From Homalodisca vitripennis (Eukaryota; Arthropoda; Insecta; Hemiptera; Cicadellidae), in the NCBI RefSeq assembly GCF_021130785.1, contig NC_060207.1, positions 100,295,001 to 100,359,000 of the forward strand: 64,000 nucleotides of DNA, written 5' to 3'. The position numbers were made by a program, and so were the translations under genes. Position 1 is the stretch's first letter. Each line of letters begins with the position of its first letter. Under the pieces are notes generated by a model that worked only from the letters and a program-made list of their open reading frames with translations, made no database searches and was not told where the DNA came from. Shown piece after piece: positions 12,401 through 23,130 of the stretch.

Positions 12401-15400
12401 TTTTGTGTGGACTTTTTAGTTTGAAACATTTATCTGTACATTGTATTAGAAAATGTGTGTTTAGGTATCACAAAATCCAGGTAATTACATTCCAGTAATT
12501 TAGTTCTCAATATTGAGAAATATTGTATACTTTGAGGTGGTTTTAGAAAAATATATATACTTTACTTTAACAATTGTCAATATATAAAGCAATTGTCATA
12601 CTTCCTCAATGTAGGCATTATACAAATACTTCATCACCTCTTACTAACAGTCTTCTGTTTTTTTTTCCATTATTGTTATATAATCAGAGATTTCAGGCCC
12701 AGTTAGCGTGAATTATCAATTAGGATGGTTTTGTATAATTTATGCAATAATATTATTTTGGTTAAGGGGTAAGATGAGGTTTGTCCATGTGCTATTAAAT
12801 CCGGAGTTACATCAACACCCAAGTTAGTGACTGATTATTCATCTGATAGTATTAACAAGTGAAATTAGGTGTTATTTCTTAGTCATGGAGACAGATTATG
12901 TGATGGTGCAGTTCTGTTTCGACTGCTAGATTTTGGGTATTTTCTTTTATTTAGTCCAATTATATGAGATAAAAGCAGTCGGATATCCACCTTAAATTGG
13001 TTGGTCTGATTTTGGTACACAGGCCTTATTCCTTATTTTATGGTCCTGGTTTTGTTTCCACTCTTACCACTTGAGGTTTCTGTAGTTTAGTTCATTTATT
13101 TGAGAGAAAACTAGTGAAAGATCCACTTTAAATTACTGTTAGTAGGTTTGGGAAGTAGTTGTGGAATCTGTGAATCGTTATATAAATGTACAGACCAAAA
13201 ACACTAATATTCCTTTGTTTGTCTTTTCTCTTAAAAAACAAAAAAATTTGAATTTTTTTAGTTTTAATCATAATGCAAATTGTTATTAGGTAAAAATATA
13301 TGTAAACCATGCGAGAAACCCTGCCAATTTTATCAGTTCTTAAACAATAAACCACAAGAGTGTTTGTTTATATTTTTTATTCCATTAGTAATATTTTAGA
13401 ACAATCTTATCCATAAAACATATTATGCAGTCACCGTCAACCTCAACTATCCATAAGTTTCAAACATGATTGTTGCAGGAAGGCAGAAGGCCGTGCAGAG
13501 GCCTGTGACAACAGGCTGCGCAAGAGCGAACGTGCCCGTGCAACCATCAAACAGCAACTGGAGCAAGCACTAGCATTTTCTCGAGAGCTAATATCTGATC
13601 AGGAAACATTACTGAGGCAGCTAGCCGAACGCACTCACGAGACTTCTCATGTCGTCAGGGTCGGCTCCGAAAACGCTGTCCGGATGGATACTCTAAGAAG
13701 TAAATTGAAGGTGAGGGTGAAAGGAAGATGACATGTCAACTAACTTTGAATACTTGGTTGATTTTATCTGAATGAAATTGGTATGATAAAAATTATAAGC
13801 CATTTTATTTTCAAAAGGTTAAATTTTATACTTATTCTAAGTAATGACCGTTTTGGAGTTGTAATTGAAATAAATATGGGATACTATTGACTATCAATTA
13901 CTAGCTGGAGGAATTATCCTACATTTCAAGGGGTAGGTTGGCCACTCAAAATATACAAAGATACTGGTTTAGCTATAGGATCTTTAGGAAATCATTATAA
14001 AACCTTGATAAAATATTTTATAAACCTTGATTTTATTTAACCATTTGATAATATGTATAATGATAAAAGTAAAAAGAAAATACATTTCATTGTTATAAAA
14101 GAATTGGACAATAATACTTTTTTATTATTGATTACTTCTTAATTGTATCAATAATTCTATATTATATATACCAAAAATGTGTTTACTATTATTGTATATG
14201 ACGCAATTACTGTTCTTAACAAATGTTTAAATAAAGATTTATGACCAGAGTTTACTGTTCAGTGATTGGTGTTCCATGGGGCAGAGGCTGCAACTAAGGT
14301 TAAATAAGTTTAATAAAACTAAGGCTAGCTGGGCTAATAAGATGGACAAGCAATACAGTTTGAACTGGAGTGTGGTTTTTTTTAGGGTCTGGAGAGGGGA
14401 GCCAAGGTGCAACTTGATGTACTGGAGCAGCGAATGAAAGCTCAAGAGGCTGGAATGAATAAAGCAAAGGCTAGCTGGGCTAATAAGATGGACAAGCAAT
14501 ACAGTTTGAACTGGAGTGTGGTTTTTTTAGGGTCTGGAGAGGGGAGCCAAGGTGCAACTTGATGTACTGGAGCAGCGAATGAAAGCTCAAGAGGCTGGAA
14601 TGAATAAAGCAAAGGCTAGCTGGGCCAAGGAGATGGGCAAGCTGAAGTCAGCCATTAAAGAGAAGGATGCCACTATTGAACAACTTCAACAGGAGAGGAA
14701 GTAAGTAGGGGTGATTAATTGTGTCTTGTCTTGTGTGTAATGAGTACTTGTTCACATACGGGAAAGCAGTACGAGTAAACATATACTGGATTATTTGTAG
14801 AAAACAAGTTTCCTGTTGAAATGCTTCACAAAATAAAAAGTGTAATTATTTGTTTGTTTATGGTTTTACATTAAGTTTTATATATATATATATATACATT
14901 AAGTTTTATATACAGGGTGACCGCCGGGAACCGGACGTTTTTTGGAATTTCTAGTGTAAACAAAAAGTGTAATTATTTGTTTGTTTATGGTTTTACATTA
15001 AGTTTTATATATATATATATATATATATACATTAAGTTTTATATACAGGGTGACCGCCGGGAACCGGACGTTTTTGGAATTTCTAGTACACGCTCAGCCA
15101 AGATGGGAGAGGGGGGAGAGTGTGGTGAATGACCTCGCTATACAATGCCATTTCAGTAGCCATGGAGCAGTGGATAGTGGAGCATCGCATGTTTGCATAC
15201 GACGCGTATGTGCAAAATGGCGAATCTGTTACAATGGTACAGCGGCTTTTTCGCACTCATTTCAACCTTGTACGCCATGGTACGGTTCCTACCCGCTATA
15301 CTATTCTCAGGTGGGTTCAACATCTGAGAACGACAGGAGTTATTTTAAAGAAAATATCTCCTGGCCCAAGAAAGACCGTAAGGACGCCGGAAAACGTCGA

Positions 15401-17355
15401 GAGGGTGAGACTAGCCCTCATTCGGAGCCCAAGTCGTTTAGCAAGAAGACATGCAAGTGAACTAAGGTTAAAGCGTGAATCAGTGCGGAAATTTTTGCAA
15501 AGTAATTTAAAATGTCATCCCTATAAAATGTGTGTTGTTCAGAAGCTAAAGGAAAGAGATTACGCTCAGCGAGAGGACTTCGCCGTTCACATGCAAGTGT
15601 TCCTCGAAGATAATGACAGCACAATAATCATTATGAGTGATGAGGCACATTTTAATTTAAATGAGAAGTTAACAAGAAAAATCTACGTTACTGGGCAACC
15701 GAGAATCCTCGTATAATTCACCAAAAACCTCTCCATTCAGAACGTGTAACTGTGTGGTGTGCGGTTTCCACTTTTGGAATTATTGGTCCATATTTTTTTG
15801 AAGGTGAAAATGGAGCCGAACGTTACTCTCACAAGCTGAACACTTTCTTATGTCCACAACTGAGAAGACGAGATCGACAGAAATGAACACGTTTATTTTC
15901 AACAAGATGGTGCCACACCGCATACTGCTCACTTGTCAATTCCTGTGGTCCGTCGGATGTTTCCAGGAAGGCTCATTTCCCGTTTCGGCGACATCCAGTG
16001 GCCCCCAAGGTCACCAGACTTGACGACTTGTGACTTTTTTTGTGGGGGTACCTCAAATCATGAGTCTACAACAACAAACCTCGCACCTTGGCAGAGCTAA
16101 AGGATGCAATCAAAACCGAAGTGGCAGCAATTGATGAAGAGCTTCTCGAACGTGTACATGCGGATTTTCTTAAAAGGTTATAAACCTGCATTCAAGAAAA
16201 TGGACACCATCTATTTGATGTTATATTCCATAAGTAACATTGTTCTTAAATGGCATGTAAGTACAAACATTTCTATGTAATAAAATAAGTTTTATGTTAA
16301 AAAATAAGTGGTTTATGTTTATTTAAAAAACGTCCGGTTCCTGGTGGTCACCCTGTATATATAAATTAAGTGACCAATACTACCATTTTCAAAAGACTGT
16401 ACAGGCCAAGAGATTTCATGTGGTCTTCTAGATGCATGAGTGGGGACCGTGGCTGGTAAGGAGGGGAAGCGGCGGCGGAAGGGAGCCGGCTCACAGACTG
16501 AGTTTGCGACTTTCCCGTTCACTCCACATGACCAGTAGACTACTGCGCATCGTCGGGCCTAGGACCACATGGAATCTCTCGGCCTGTAATCAGTAAACAG
16601 GCAGGATAATTTTAGTATGTTGTCTTTTTCTGGCAGAAATATTTGCAGATTAAGACTTTTAATCTTCCATATTTGTCTCAATACTTTTTAACAAAATAAT
16701 CAAAACTTTAAAAAGTCCATCGCTAAAGTCTTATTTTTTAGCACCAATTCGTTTCTGTATAAGTTAATATAAAGACATTAATAATAATTATGAAAAAATG
16801 AACACATAACATAATAATTATGTATTCATGCAATGTAGCAATTTGTAATTCAAAATAAAATACATTTTCAAAACTCTTTTTCAAATTCTCAAAACAAAAT
16901 GGTTTAGAAGTCCAAAAGCAAGTTGGTAATTAATGTAAATTAGTAGGTGATTGGGAGAGTGTGAGTCCTGCCCATATCTGCTGATGATGAAAATATCAGA
17001 TCCACTAATCCAAGCTTACATATTAGTTCATTGAACCAACTCTTAAATACAAATAGTAAAGATGATTAATGAGATATTGCAAAGTAAATATTGTAAATGG
17101 GAATTCTCAGAAAAAAATTGGACAGTGTAAAATCCTGGTCTATTCAGGTTACTGTAGTTTGTGGAAGAGCTGTATAGTATAAAATTCACATGTTGGCAGG
17201 TGCTTCTGTCAAAAGCTAACAAACTTTGATCTGTTAACAGCAAGAGCAAGGAGGAGGTGGAGTTGGTATGGGAGGCGGTAGCAGCAGACACCCAAAGAGT
17301 CAAGGAGGCAGTGCGTATCGCAGAGCTACTACCTTCCGATGATGGTGATGGGTAG
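1018..17355 (+). CDS. CEP89-like centrosomal coiled-coil protein, C-terminal part (8 exons, 5' end outside window)
   Basis: Exons read 1018-1168, 4601-4800, 4887-5025, 5682-5862, 8659-8826, 13479-13710, 14531-14700 and 17241-17355. Every junction is GT/AG and the phases join exactly, giving 451 codons before a TAG at 17353-17355. The product is almost wholly coiled coil, rich in E, K, Q, R and L. An early conserved-looking block reads MAPLLEALEETIAEKDELIS, and the tail is acidic (LLPSDDGDG). Layout and texture resemble CEP89/CCDC123, a centriolar distal-appendage protein needed for ciliogenesis. The family call is from memory of family style, not a search; another centrosomal coiled-coil protein is possible. 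Human CEP89 is about 780 residues, so roughly the N-terminal third to half is outside the window. Introns carry two mariners, a MITE and a foldback repeat. The exon at 14531 has a recent upstream duplicate with its own acceptor. AATAAA follows the stop at 17380. Confidence 0.6.
1442..1567 (+). CDS. Possible terminal exon of unknown origin inside the CEP89-like intron
   Basis: After a plausible acceptor (TTGTACAG at 1434-1441) a frame of about 40 codons opens with RFMKSDREKYLSHTTLEEED and closes at a TAG just before 1570. The AATAAA-like sequence near 1628 would suit a 3' end. The codon texture looks coding and non-repetitive. It is phase 0, whereas the preceding exon at 1168 ends in phase 1 and would hit a stop quickly if joined here. 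It may be the last exon of an overlapping transcript, an alternative 3' end using another donor, or chance. Product not recognised. Confidence 0.3.
1570..4600. other. Intron of the CEP89-like gene; nothing recognised
   Basis: AT-rich with only scattered open frames of at most about 130 codons lacking composition or motifs of real genes. No terminal repeats or transposase remnants noticed. Confidence 0.5.
4601..4800 (+). CDS. CEP89-like gene exon (PLLEALEET block)
   Basis: Acceptor TTGTTTGAAG at 4591-4600 and donor AAG|GTCAAT at 4801. Encodes the clearest conserved-looking segment, from SVKPSWSRAE to SQLIEANKK, a continuous heptad-like helix. Ends in phase 0. Confidence 0.75.
4887..5025 (+). 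CDS. CEP89-like gene exon
   Basis: Short 86-bp intron before it. Acceptor TTTTTAG, donor T|GTAAG at 5026. Reads GEVTYAEWKVLTREAAMTRE and continues as coiled coil to HTAYQAR. Ends in phase 1. Confidence 0.75.
5682..5862 (+). CDS. CEP89-like gene exon
   Basis: Acceptor TGTGTCCAG at 5673-5681 and donor AG|GTTAGT. Reads LTELTLDHEQAEEKCQQ through ASVNECKR. The split codons at both ends restore Leu and Arg. Confidence 0.75.
6215..6660. repeat. Large imperfect inverted repeat (foldback) centred on a (TG)n tract
   Basis: Left arm about 6215-6372 and right arm about 6497-6660 are imperfect reverse complements. For example CATGGATTCTGCTTAT in one orientation at 6350-6365 faces ATAAGCAGAATCCATG at 6505-6520, and the similarity continues outward through the Ctctag/aTTTTCAAnTTCACAGTT stretch. 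The loop contains the dinucleotide tract. This looks like a decayed MITE or foldback element. Confidence 0.6.
6376..6444. repeat. (TG)n microsatellite
   Basis: Uninterrupted TG dinucleotides, about 34 units, lying in the loop of a larger inverted repeat. Confidence 0.95.
6969..7956 (-). mobile_element. Decayed mariner (DD34D-type) element
   Basis: The minus strand retains transposase pieces. The best lies at 7212-7397: WLLHHDNAHRSLLVR followed by HPPYLPNLAPDDFFLF, matching the mariner HDNARPH...HPPYSPDLAP(S/C)D block with the second and third catalytic acids. N-terminal remnants (LCFASKPPSEILELL) are readable further upstream on that strand with stops. The ends are similar inverted sequences: AAGCTCAGAAAGTGCCGG at the left, and AAGGTAAAAAAGTTCCCGG as the reverse complement of the right. 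It is shorter than a full mariner and cannot encode a protein. It sits in a CEP89-like intron. Confidence 0.75.
8659..8826 (+). CDS. CEP89-like gene exon
   Basis: Acceptor TTAATTAG at 8651-8658 and donor AA|GTAAGT. Reads LFEELKNRYEQERDILTRK to IRNLHKQVK, a strong coiled-coil segment. Phase continues on both sides. Confidence 0.8.
8827..13478. other. 4.65-kb intron of the CEP89-like gene with RTE-like debris
   Basis: Mostly unremarkable AT-rich sequence. CCCGCAGCTTCATCC near 9858 resembles the start of RTE-type elements, and a related 3' tail lies at about 11440-11545. A TTAACACGTTCAGAACGACG stretch at 10068 looks like one end of a piggyBac-like element, but no matching right end was found. 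Confidence 0.45.
11380..11545 (+). repeat. RTE-like or SINE-like 3' tail
   Basis: Shares with 23590-23690 the ordered words TAAGAATGTCCAT, AATCGGTTG, TAGTTTATGC and the ending GCATNTATAATAT...TAGGA. This is the style of insect RTE-clade 3' ends and their SINEs. No coding capacity. Confidence 0.5.
13479..13710 (+). CDS. CEP89-like gene exon
   Basis: Acceptor TGTTGCAG and donor AAG|GTGAGG. Reads KAEGRAEACDNRLRKSERAR through MDTLRSKLK. The largest visible exon, ending in phase 0. Confidence 0.85.
14321..14611 (+). repeat. Near-identical 145/146-bp tandem duplication covering an exon 5' half and its splice acceptor
   Basis: Unit 1 is 14321-14466 and unit 2 is 14467-14611, identical except for one T in the polypyrimidine tract. 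Each holds a TTTAG acceptor followed by the exon start GLERGAKVQLDVLEQRM. A third partial copy of the unit start runs from 14612 as exon. Using the upstream acceptor at 14385 reads through the duplicate out of frame and stops within about 60 codons, so only the 14531 start is productive. Confidence 0.9.
14531..14700 (+). CDS. CEP89-like gene exon (productive copy)
   Basis: Acceptor at 14529-14530 and donor AA|GTAAGT at 14701. Reads GLERGAKVQLDVLEQRMKAQ to IEQLQQERK. Frame and phase match the preceding exon (phase 0) and the last exon (two bases carried over). Confidence 0.85.
14836..15045 (+). repeat. About 130-bp tandem duplication including a mariner terminal repeat
   Basis: TGTAATTATTTGTTTGTTTA begins at 14841 and again at 14968. 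Both copies run through a (TA)n tract and ATTAAGTTTTATATA into the transposon end CAGGGTGACCGCCGGGAACC (14913 and 15046). The left copy of the terminus is an orphan of about 45 bases. The two copies differ mainly in (TA)n length. Confidence 0.85.
15046..16355 (+). mobile_element. DD41D (rosa-like) mariner element, inactive
   Basis: Bounded by TA and inverted termini: CAGGGTGACCGCCGGGAACC at the left, and the reverse complement of ...GGTTCCTGGTGGTCACCCTG at the right. The 1310-bp element carries one transposase gene broken by frameshifts. It sits in the last intron of the CEP89-like gene, same strand. Confidence 0.9.
15162..16185 (+). pseudogene. Frameshifted mariner DD41D transposase
   Basis: The likely start is ATG 15162 (MEQWIVEHRMFAYDAYV). 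The helix-turn-helix part (VPTRYTILRWVQHL, then TPENVERVRLALIRSPSR) is open to about 15695. Catalytic Asp 1 is in IIMSDEAHF (15639). After a frameshift the frame HQKPLHSERVTVWCAVS follows. After another shift come QQDGAT (Asp 15906) and TTCDFF (Asp 16032), with 41 codons between them, defining DD41D. A further shift near 16045 precedes the C-terminus. At least three indels make it non-functional. Confidence 0.85.
16402..16586. mobile_element. 185-bp MITE with about 28-bp terminal inverted repeats and TA duplication
   Basis: Left end CAGGCCAAGAGATTTCATGT after TA. The right end is the reverse complement of a sequence starting CAGGCCGAGAGATTCCATGT and is followed by TA. The interior is unusually GC-rich for this region. 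The TA duplication suggests Tc1/mariner mobilisation. Lies 46 bp downstream of the DD41D mariner. Confidence 0.8.
17241..17355 (+). CDS. CEP89-like gene, last exon and stop
   Basis: Acceptor CTGTTAACAG. Reads KSKEEVELVWEAVAADTQRV and ends LLPSDDGDG before TAG at 17353. Confidence 0.8.
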
Positions 17356-17379
17356 TCCTCTAGTCACAACTAGTCCACC

Positions 17380-17385
17380 AATAAA
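17380..17385 (+). terminator. Polyadenylation signal AATAAA of the CEP89-like gene
   Basis: Canonical hexamer 25 bp after the stop codon. Confidence 0.6.
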
Positions 17386-17399
17386 ATTGCTCTTTCATT

Positions 17400-20300
17400 C
17401 TTATGTTTCAGGATTGTTTATTTATAAGTATAATACTGTTCTTTTTTTGTCCAACCTTTGTCTCTAGTCAGATATTTCTAGTCATGAAGTTATTTACTTG
17501 AAGTGCAATAATCTTTTGATTTGGTAAAGAGTAGATATACCTTTTCATTAATTGATCAATTAATAGAAAATGTTTTCATTGTTATGTCAGATAATAGTTT
17601 TTCCGTTATTCATTTTTTTTATTTTGGTACTATTATTACTATCTTCCGAATCAGTACAATACAATGTATATTGTAATGCCAATGAAACATAAGATTTGGT
17701 CATAATATTGCCACAGTAGCATATTAAAAAGTTAATTTGTAAATAGAATGGTCACTTTTGCAGCCAGTTCTTGTCTCCTGAAAAGTTGGGTTAGCTCTCT
17801 TTAGTTGTTTCATTGGCACATAGATCTATATAGTTTTGATATTTGCAAAGTGGATTTAAATCTATATAGTAAGGAAATAAGTTAATAATCATGTTCCTAG
17901 TGGCAAATGTACTGGTTAATTTGTGTTTCTACCGATTCCGTACATTGTTGTTTTACAAATTTTCACTGTTATTTTTTATTGCTTAAAAATTTTGCAAACA
18001 TGCCACTAATTGTAGATTACAGCAAAACTAACACTTCCAAAGATAGTTTTTTTTTTTCTAATGTAAGTAAAAAAAGTTATTTAAAAAAAGAAGACCAATG
18101 GGTGTTTTTCAGTTGTTTGAAATCAAATGTCTAAATAAAATAGTAATTGCATTGTTATTTTGCTCTTTTTACTAAAAACTATTACTTTCTCATGTTCATG
18201 ATACAGAAACAGACATATAGGTACTATTTGTCATTTCGATGATGAGTCTTCCACCATTTACTAGACATTTCCAAATTGTTTTTAAATATATAAAACAATA
18301 ATTTAATGTATTTTATTCCTGTTTTAATGTGTCTGGTTTTATATTAGGATTAATTATTAAATTCAATTAAAACTATATACAAAATAAATTGTTAACAGAA
18401 AAATAGTATATATACTTTTTTGTAGTAATCAGAGATATGCGATAGGCAAAATATTACATAAAGCAGTATTAGTAACATATAGCAATGTTACTTGGATGTA
18501 CTTCATAGTCAAGAAGATAAAGAGATTCTTAAGACTCTGTAATATCCTCTATTAAATACATATTGCATATACTACATGGAAAAGTTTTAGAAAATTACCT
18601 CTTACAAATCTTATTATAAACCACTTTTAATTTCAATATTGAATTGAGTGTCAATTCTGTCATTTGAAAAAGGAGGCAGTTCCTTGGTTTAAGAAAAAAT
18701 ATTTATGTAAGAAATTGTATTACTTGATACACATTTTGTCAAAATCTTATATTGATCCATTACAAAATTATATACGTACTGTATTATTAATATTTATGGA
18801 TGAAATAATAGAAAACCAATACTAAAAGAAATATTTCCATAAATATTAAAGTACTATATACTTTTGAAGTCCACTGGATTCATGATTTAAATAGAGAAAA
18901 AAACCAATCAGTTAATATTTTTATTTACTAAACCTGTTATATGTACTGAGCTCTATAGGACATGTGGGGTTAAAGATCAGGCAAACTCCGTTACTCTCTG
19001 AAGTCAAAAAAAAGGCTGACATTCTCTTGTACATTGCTCAATGTTTTTTTTTTTCTTTCGCCTGGTCTCTTACTCCCATGTCTAGAGTAATGTGCATGTG
19101 CATCTCACAACCTATGCTGGCACCTGATCGATTCAATCTATCTCATCAGCAATTGTTTGAAAATAGTGAAGCATTACTAATCATAATTTTGATTATGTTT
19201 TTAGGTGAAATATTTCTCATTGTAGTGGAAAAAAGCTATTATTCATTTGACATATTGCCATATAATTATAGATAAATGCCCGATCTCACTTTTTTATTTA
19301 CTGAAGCACTGCTTCACCCCACCGCTCACCATTGTTAGTAATCTTACCTTGAGACTAACCAGAAGTTACTAGACTGTTTATTTGTACAACTCTCTATTTT
19401 TGGTACAGTATATTTATGTTGTAGAAAAATTAAGTTGAAGTTTTAACTTAGACAGCAGAGTGATAGTAAAGAGCACTAATTCAGTAGAATATTATATATT
19501 TCACTTTGGACACTTAGAAACGCAGAAAAATCCCTGTCCCAAGGTTTTAGTTATACAGTCATCCTTGTAGTCTTTAGCAAGAATCTTTCTTCATTTTGGC
19601 GTCTTTAATTTTAAAGCAAGCATTGGACAATTAAAATAGGGTAACAATTTTACAAGCAAACATTTGTTCAAATTTTTTTATTTCACCCCTTATGGTTTTT
19701 ACAGAATGTTATGATATAAAATTAATAGTACCACTTAATATGATTTCTCGTATATGTCATGTTTTATTCAGTTGTTTCCATAAGCAGCTGTTAGGTATCA
19801 GCTTCTCTTTTTGATATTTTCATCAATCTTTACTAGGATTTAGCTGTTTTCACGCAGTAAAGACAGTTAAATTTGTTGACTTTTCAAAGTTATAGAAATT
19901 TATAAACTTGTTAAAAATTCAACATGTCTTACTGTAATTATTATGTTATCAAACAATAAAAAGCTAAATAAATAAAAGTCCAGAATAAATTTAGTTAAAA
20001 ATGAGATTTCTTTTTCTAAGACAGTGTAACATATCTAAATAATATTAAAAAGTTATAATATTTCATAAACATGGTATCTTATCCAAAAATGTTGGTATTT
20101 ATAGAAACATAAAACTAAAATATGAATACAAAATAATTTTGGCCAGTAATTAACCTTTAAGATGTTAATGTGACTTATTAGTTAATGGTATGTTTTAGTA
20201 ACTTTGTAGTTCTTTCTTGTTCTTTTATAATCTAGAAATGTATAATCAAAATATTATTGCTCATAAGGATTACAAAAATATTTTCTAAAACTTACTTTAT

Positions 20301-21590
20301 GAAGAGTAAGTGATGAATCCGTCCCATAGTTATTGTAGTGTTATATTCATATAGATGTAGAATCTAGGAGTAGAATTATGTAGTTATTGAAATGTTTTGC
20401 CTAAAAACTGTTAAATCTCAAAATTTTATAGTTGACTTGTTGAAATATAAAGTTTAGTCTGATCTCTTTAGTTACATTGTATCCCCTACAAGTGGTTCAT
20501 AGAATTATAGAAGTACAAAGACGTTCTAAAATCTTTTATGTACTGCTTTTATATGAATATTATTATTTGTAAATATATTCAAGTAAATATTTTATAACTA
20601 AGTAAGTTAGTTCGTTATTATACCTCCGATCCTTGAAATGTAATCTACAAAGAACTATGAAATAGTATAATAGCTGCAAGAGTAGTCTGCATAACACGAA
20701 TAAAAATTGTAGATGCTCTTATGTTATTGTATATACTTAACTTAATTTAAAATCAAACAACCCAATAAATGTTTTATTTTAATTCGTGAGGCCTTTTGCC
20801 GTTGAATAAATCATCTTCAGACTCATATTACTGGAAAAAATAAGTTACTAAATCAAAAACACTTCTTTTACAATTACAAGAAGGTAATGTTTTAATGTTC
20901 AGAACCAGAAAAGTAGGTTTTATGTTTTTAATTTATATTGAATTAGATTGTAAACCATAAAAAAGAGAGATGAAGAAAACATGTTTGAAATATTAATAGA
21001 AGGAAAGATCGGTCACGGAAAGGCGTGCACTGGACATAGTTTGACAAATGTTAAATTATTCAAATTATGTTCCAGTTGTTTAAAGGAAATTCAAAGTAGG
21101 AAGTACCTTAATGATTATAAAACTATTTTTATAAAGAACATCCAAAATAATTTTTTTGAAGATGGCCTCTTTAAAATTCACCATTATTATTTATATTATA
21201 CAGGGTGTTTCCTAAAGGTGTTCCAATATTGTGTTATTTTGTTCTAGACGTGAAAATGAGCAAGAAACTTCATATGGAGGTTTGTCCTAAAACTTTTAGT
21301 TTTCCGTCTATCTTTCTGTATGTGATTTTTACCAAAAAAGTTATATCTTTTATACCAGTAAACATAAAGTTATGAAACTTTGCAGTTGTGTTGGCCTTTT
21401 GTATGCCCATTAGAGGATTTATTAAGGATTTATGGTGTCCTCGACATTTCACCGGATCACATGAGAACCAGATAGTCCTTTTGCAGACCATTTGAGGTAA
21501 TTTTCTCTCCCTCAAGGGATGAATGGAAGAACTTTTTTCCATTACGATTGGAAATGGTATACAGACTAAAAGGGGAAGTGGTGCAGGTAT
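17400..21590. other. Intergenic, nothing recognised
   Basis: About 4.2 kb of AT-rich sequence. Open frames here (for example 18964-19275 and 20981-21247) have no recognisable motif and low-complexity composition. No terminal repeats seen. Confidence 0.5.
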
Positions 21591-21599
21591 TCAGGAGGA

Positions 21600-22340
21600 A
21601 ATCTCTAAGGTTTAAACTTTTTATGGGTGAATAAGATACTATATTCCAGGCAAAAGTCACAGCTGTAATGGAGTGTGCTCATATAAACCTGAAGATAGAT
21701 GTCAAGGATATGAAAATCTGCATCTTGACAGACAGAACCTGTAAAGTCCTCTTGTGAATTCAGGTCAATGAATCGTCTTGGATTCATACATTGCTGTTTC
21801 CAAGCTGGATAGACAACATTCTCAGTCAATGTTGGGTCGCGGGCCATACTGGAATTAGAGGTAATGAGGCCGCTGATGTATTAGCAAATAAGGCACCATC
21901 AATGAAGTTCATCGGGCCTCAGCCATTTTGTGGGATGTCCAGGATATGCATGTCAGGTAATCATCTCCTGGGCAAAGGACAAGCATCACGGTAGATGCAT
22001 TTCCTTGCATCCAAACTTAGGACGAATAAGCTTGTTTTACTCTCTCCTTTGAGAGAGGTTGCCCATGAGACCTTACAGCCGGAAAGAGTGTTTTGCGATG
22101 GATAAAAGGGCACTGTGCTCTGAGAAAGTACCTTCACAGAATGTATCTTTAAAGGATACACTATGTGTGGGCAGTATGAGGAGACGGTTGAGCACATAGT
22201 TGTTTACTGTGATGAGCTGGTGAGTGAAAGGTCAAAGGAGAGGTGATATCTACGTGATCTCATTGGCAAGGTAAAGCACTTCATTAAGCTTCTTGTACTT
22301 ACTGCTTCTGGAAAGTAATGAACCTCTCTTCTACTCGATT
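21600..22340 (+). pseudogene. Non-LTR retrotransposon remnant: RNase H domain and 3' part of ORF2
   Basis: Frames give VTAVMECAHINLKI, then KICILTDRTCKVLL (the D-containing strand), then WVAGHTGIRGNEAADVLANK, the RNase H block of jockey/I/R1-type LINEs. It is followed by FIGPQPFCGMS and a zinc-knuckle-like tail with EETVEHIVVYCDELV. Frameshifts and stops interrupt it, so it is a fossil. Confidence 0.8.
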
Positions 22341-22349
22341 GGGAAGTAC

Positions 22350-23130
22350 AAAAATCCCTTACATTTGGCTGGCATGCTTAAGATTAAGGACTGTCGCTTT
22401 TAAATGAATAAATGGAGACTAAAATATAATTATTTTTGAAATTCTCTCTGCAGCAATAGAACATCTAAAATCCTTAGTGACCAACTCTTCCTTAGAGGGA
22501 TATAATGCAGGTCTACAATGTGATATGGTTGAAGGATGATCCCATGTATTACTATCACTTCTATTACCATATTAATCTTGACGTGAATGTGAGTTATATT
22601 TTAATATTCAAGAAGAGATTAATATCACTCTACAGAGGAAAATTATTTTTAAAGAATATAAATATCCTTTTTTACTTGGTTGTATGCATTTCTTCAGATG
22701 GCAACAAGTCAGCTCATGGCGAAGTTCCACCTGATTTGTCTCTTAGACTTCAACAAGAGTTTATAACATTCTACGCGGACAAAGTTTGTGGGTTTGTGCT
22801 TCAAATCAACTATTTTCAGGAGTTCATATAATTGTAGAGTGCATGTTGAAGAAAGGAAAGTAACATAAATAAAAAACATCGGAATTCGTAAAAATTGAAT
22901 CTAACATCCAAGTCAAAAGTTTTATTTGTTATAGATTAAAATAACTTTGCTTCTGTTACATTGTATCATATAAAGGCTATAATCTCAACACATTCTATCA
23001 TAACTAAAGTATTGGGGTTTTCATAAATTTAAAAACTTTCATAGAGTAATGTCTAAAATTGATACCCATAGCTTTTTCAATATGATAGACTATTTTTGTC
23101 AATTACATTCGCTATTTTAGTTTTAAGATA
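22350..23130. other. Intergenic, no firm feature
   Basis: An open frame ending near 22831 contains a good acceptor-like TTTCTTCAG at 22690-22698 followed by DGNKSAHGEVPPDLSLRLQQ. There is no partner exon and the product is not recognised. Confidence 0.35.

Noticed and set aside
18964..19275. A 103-codon membrane-like protein
   Set aside because: Hydrophobic runs come from T-rich DNA; no conservation signal or splice context.
22690..22831. An exon of an unknown gene
   Set aside because: Good acceptor and an open frame, but no donor, no partner exon and no recognised family.
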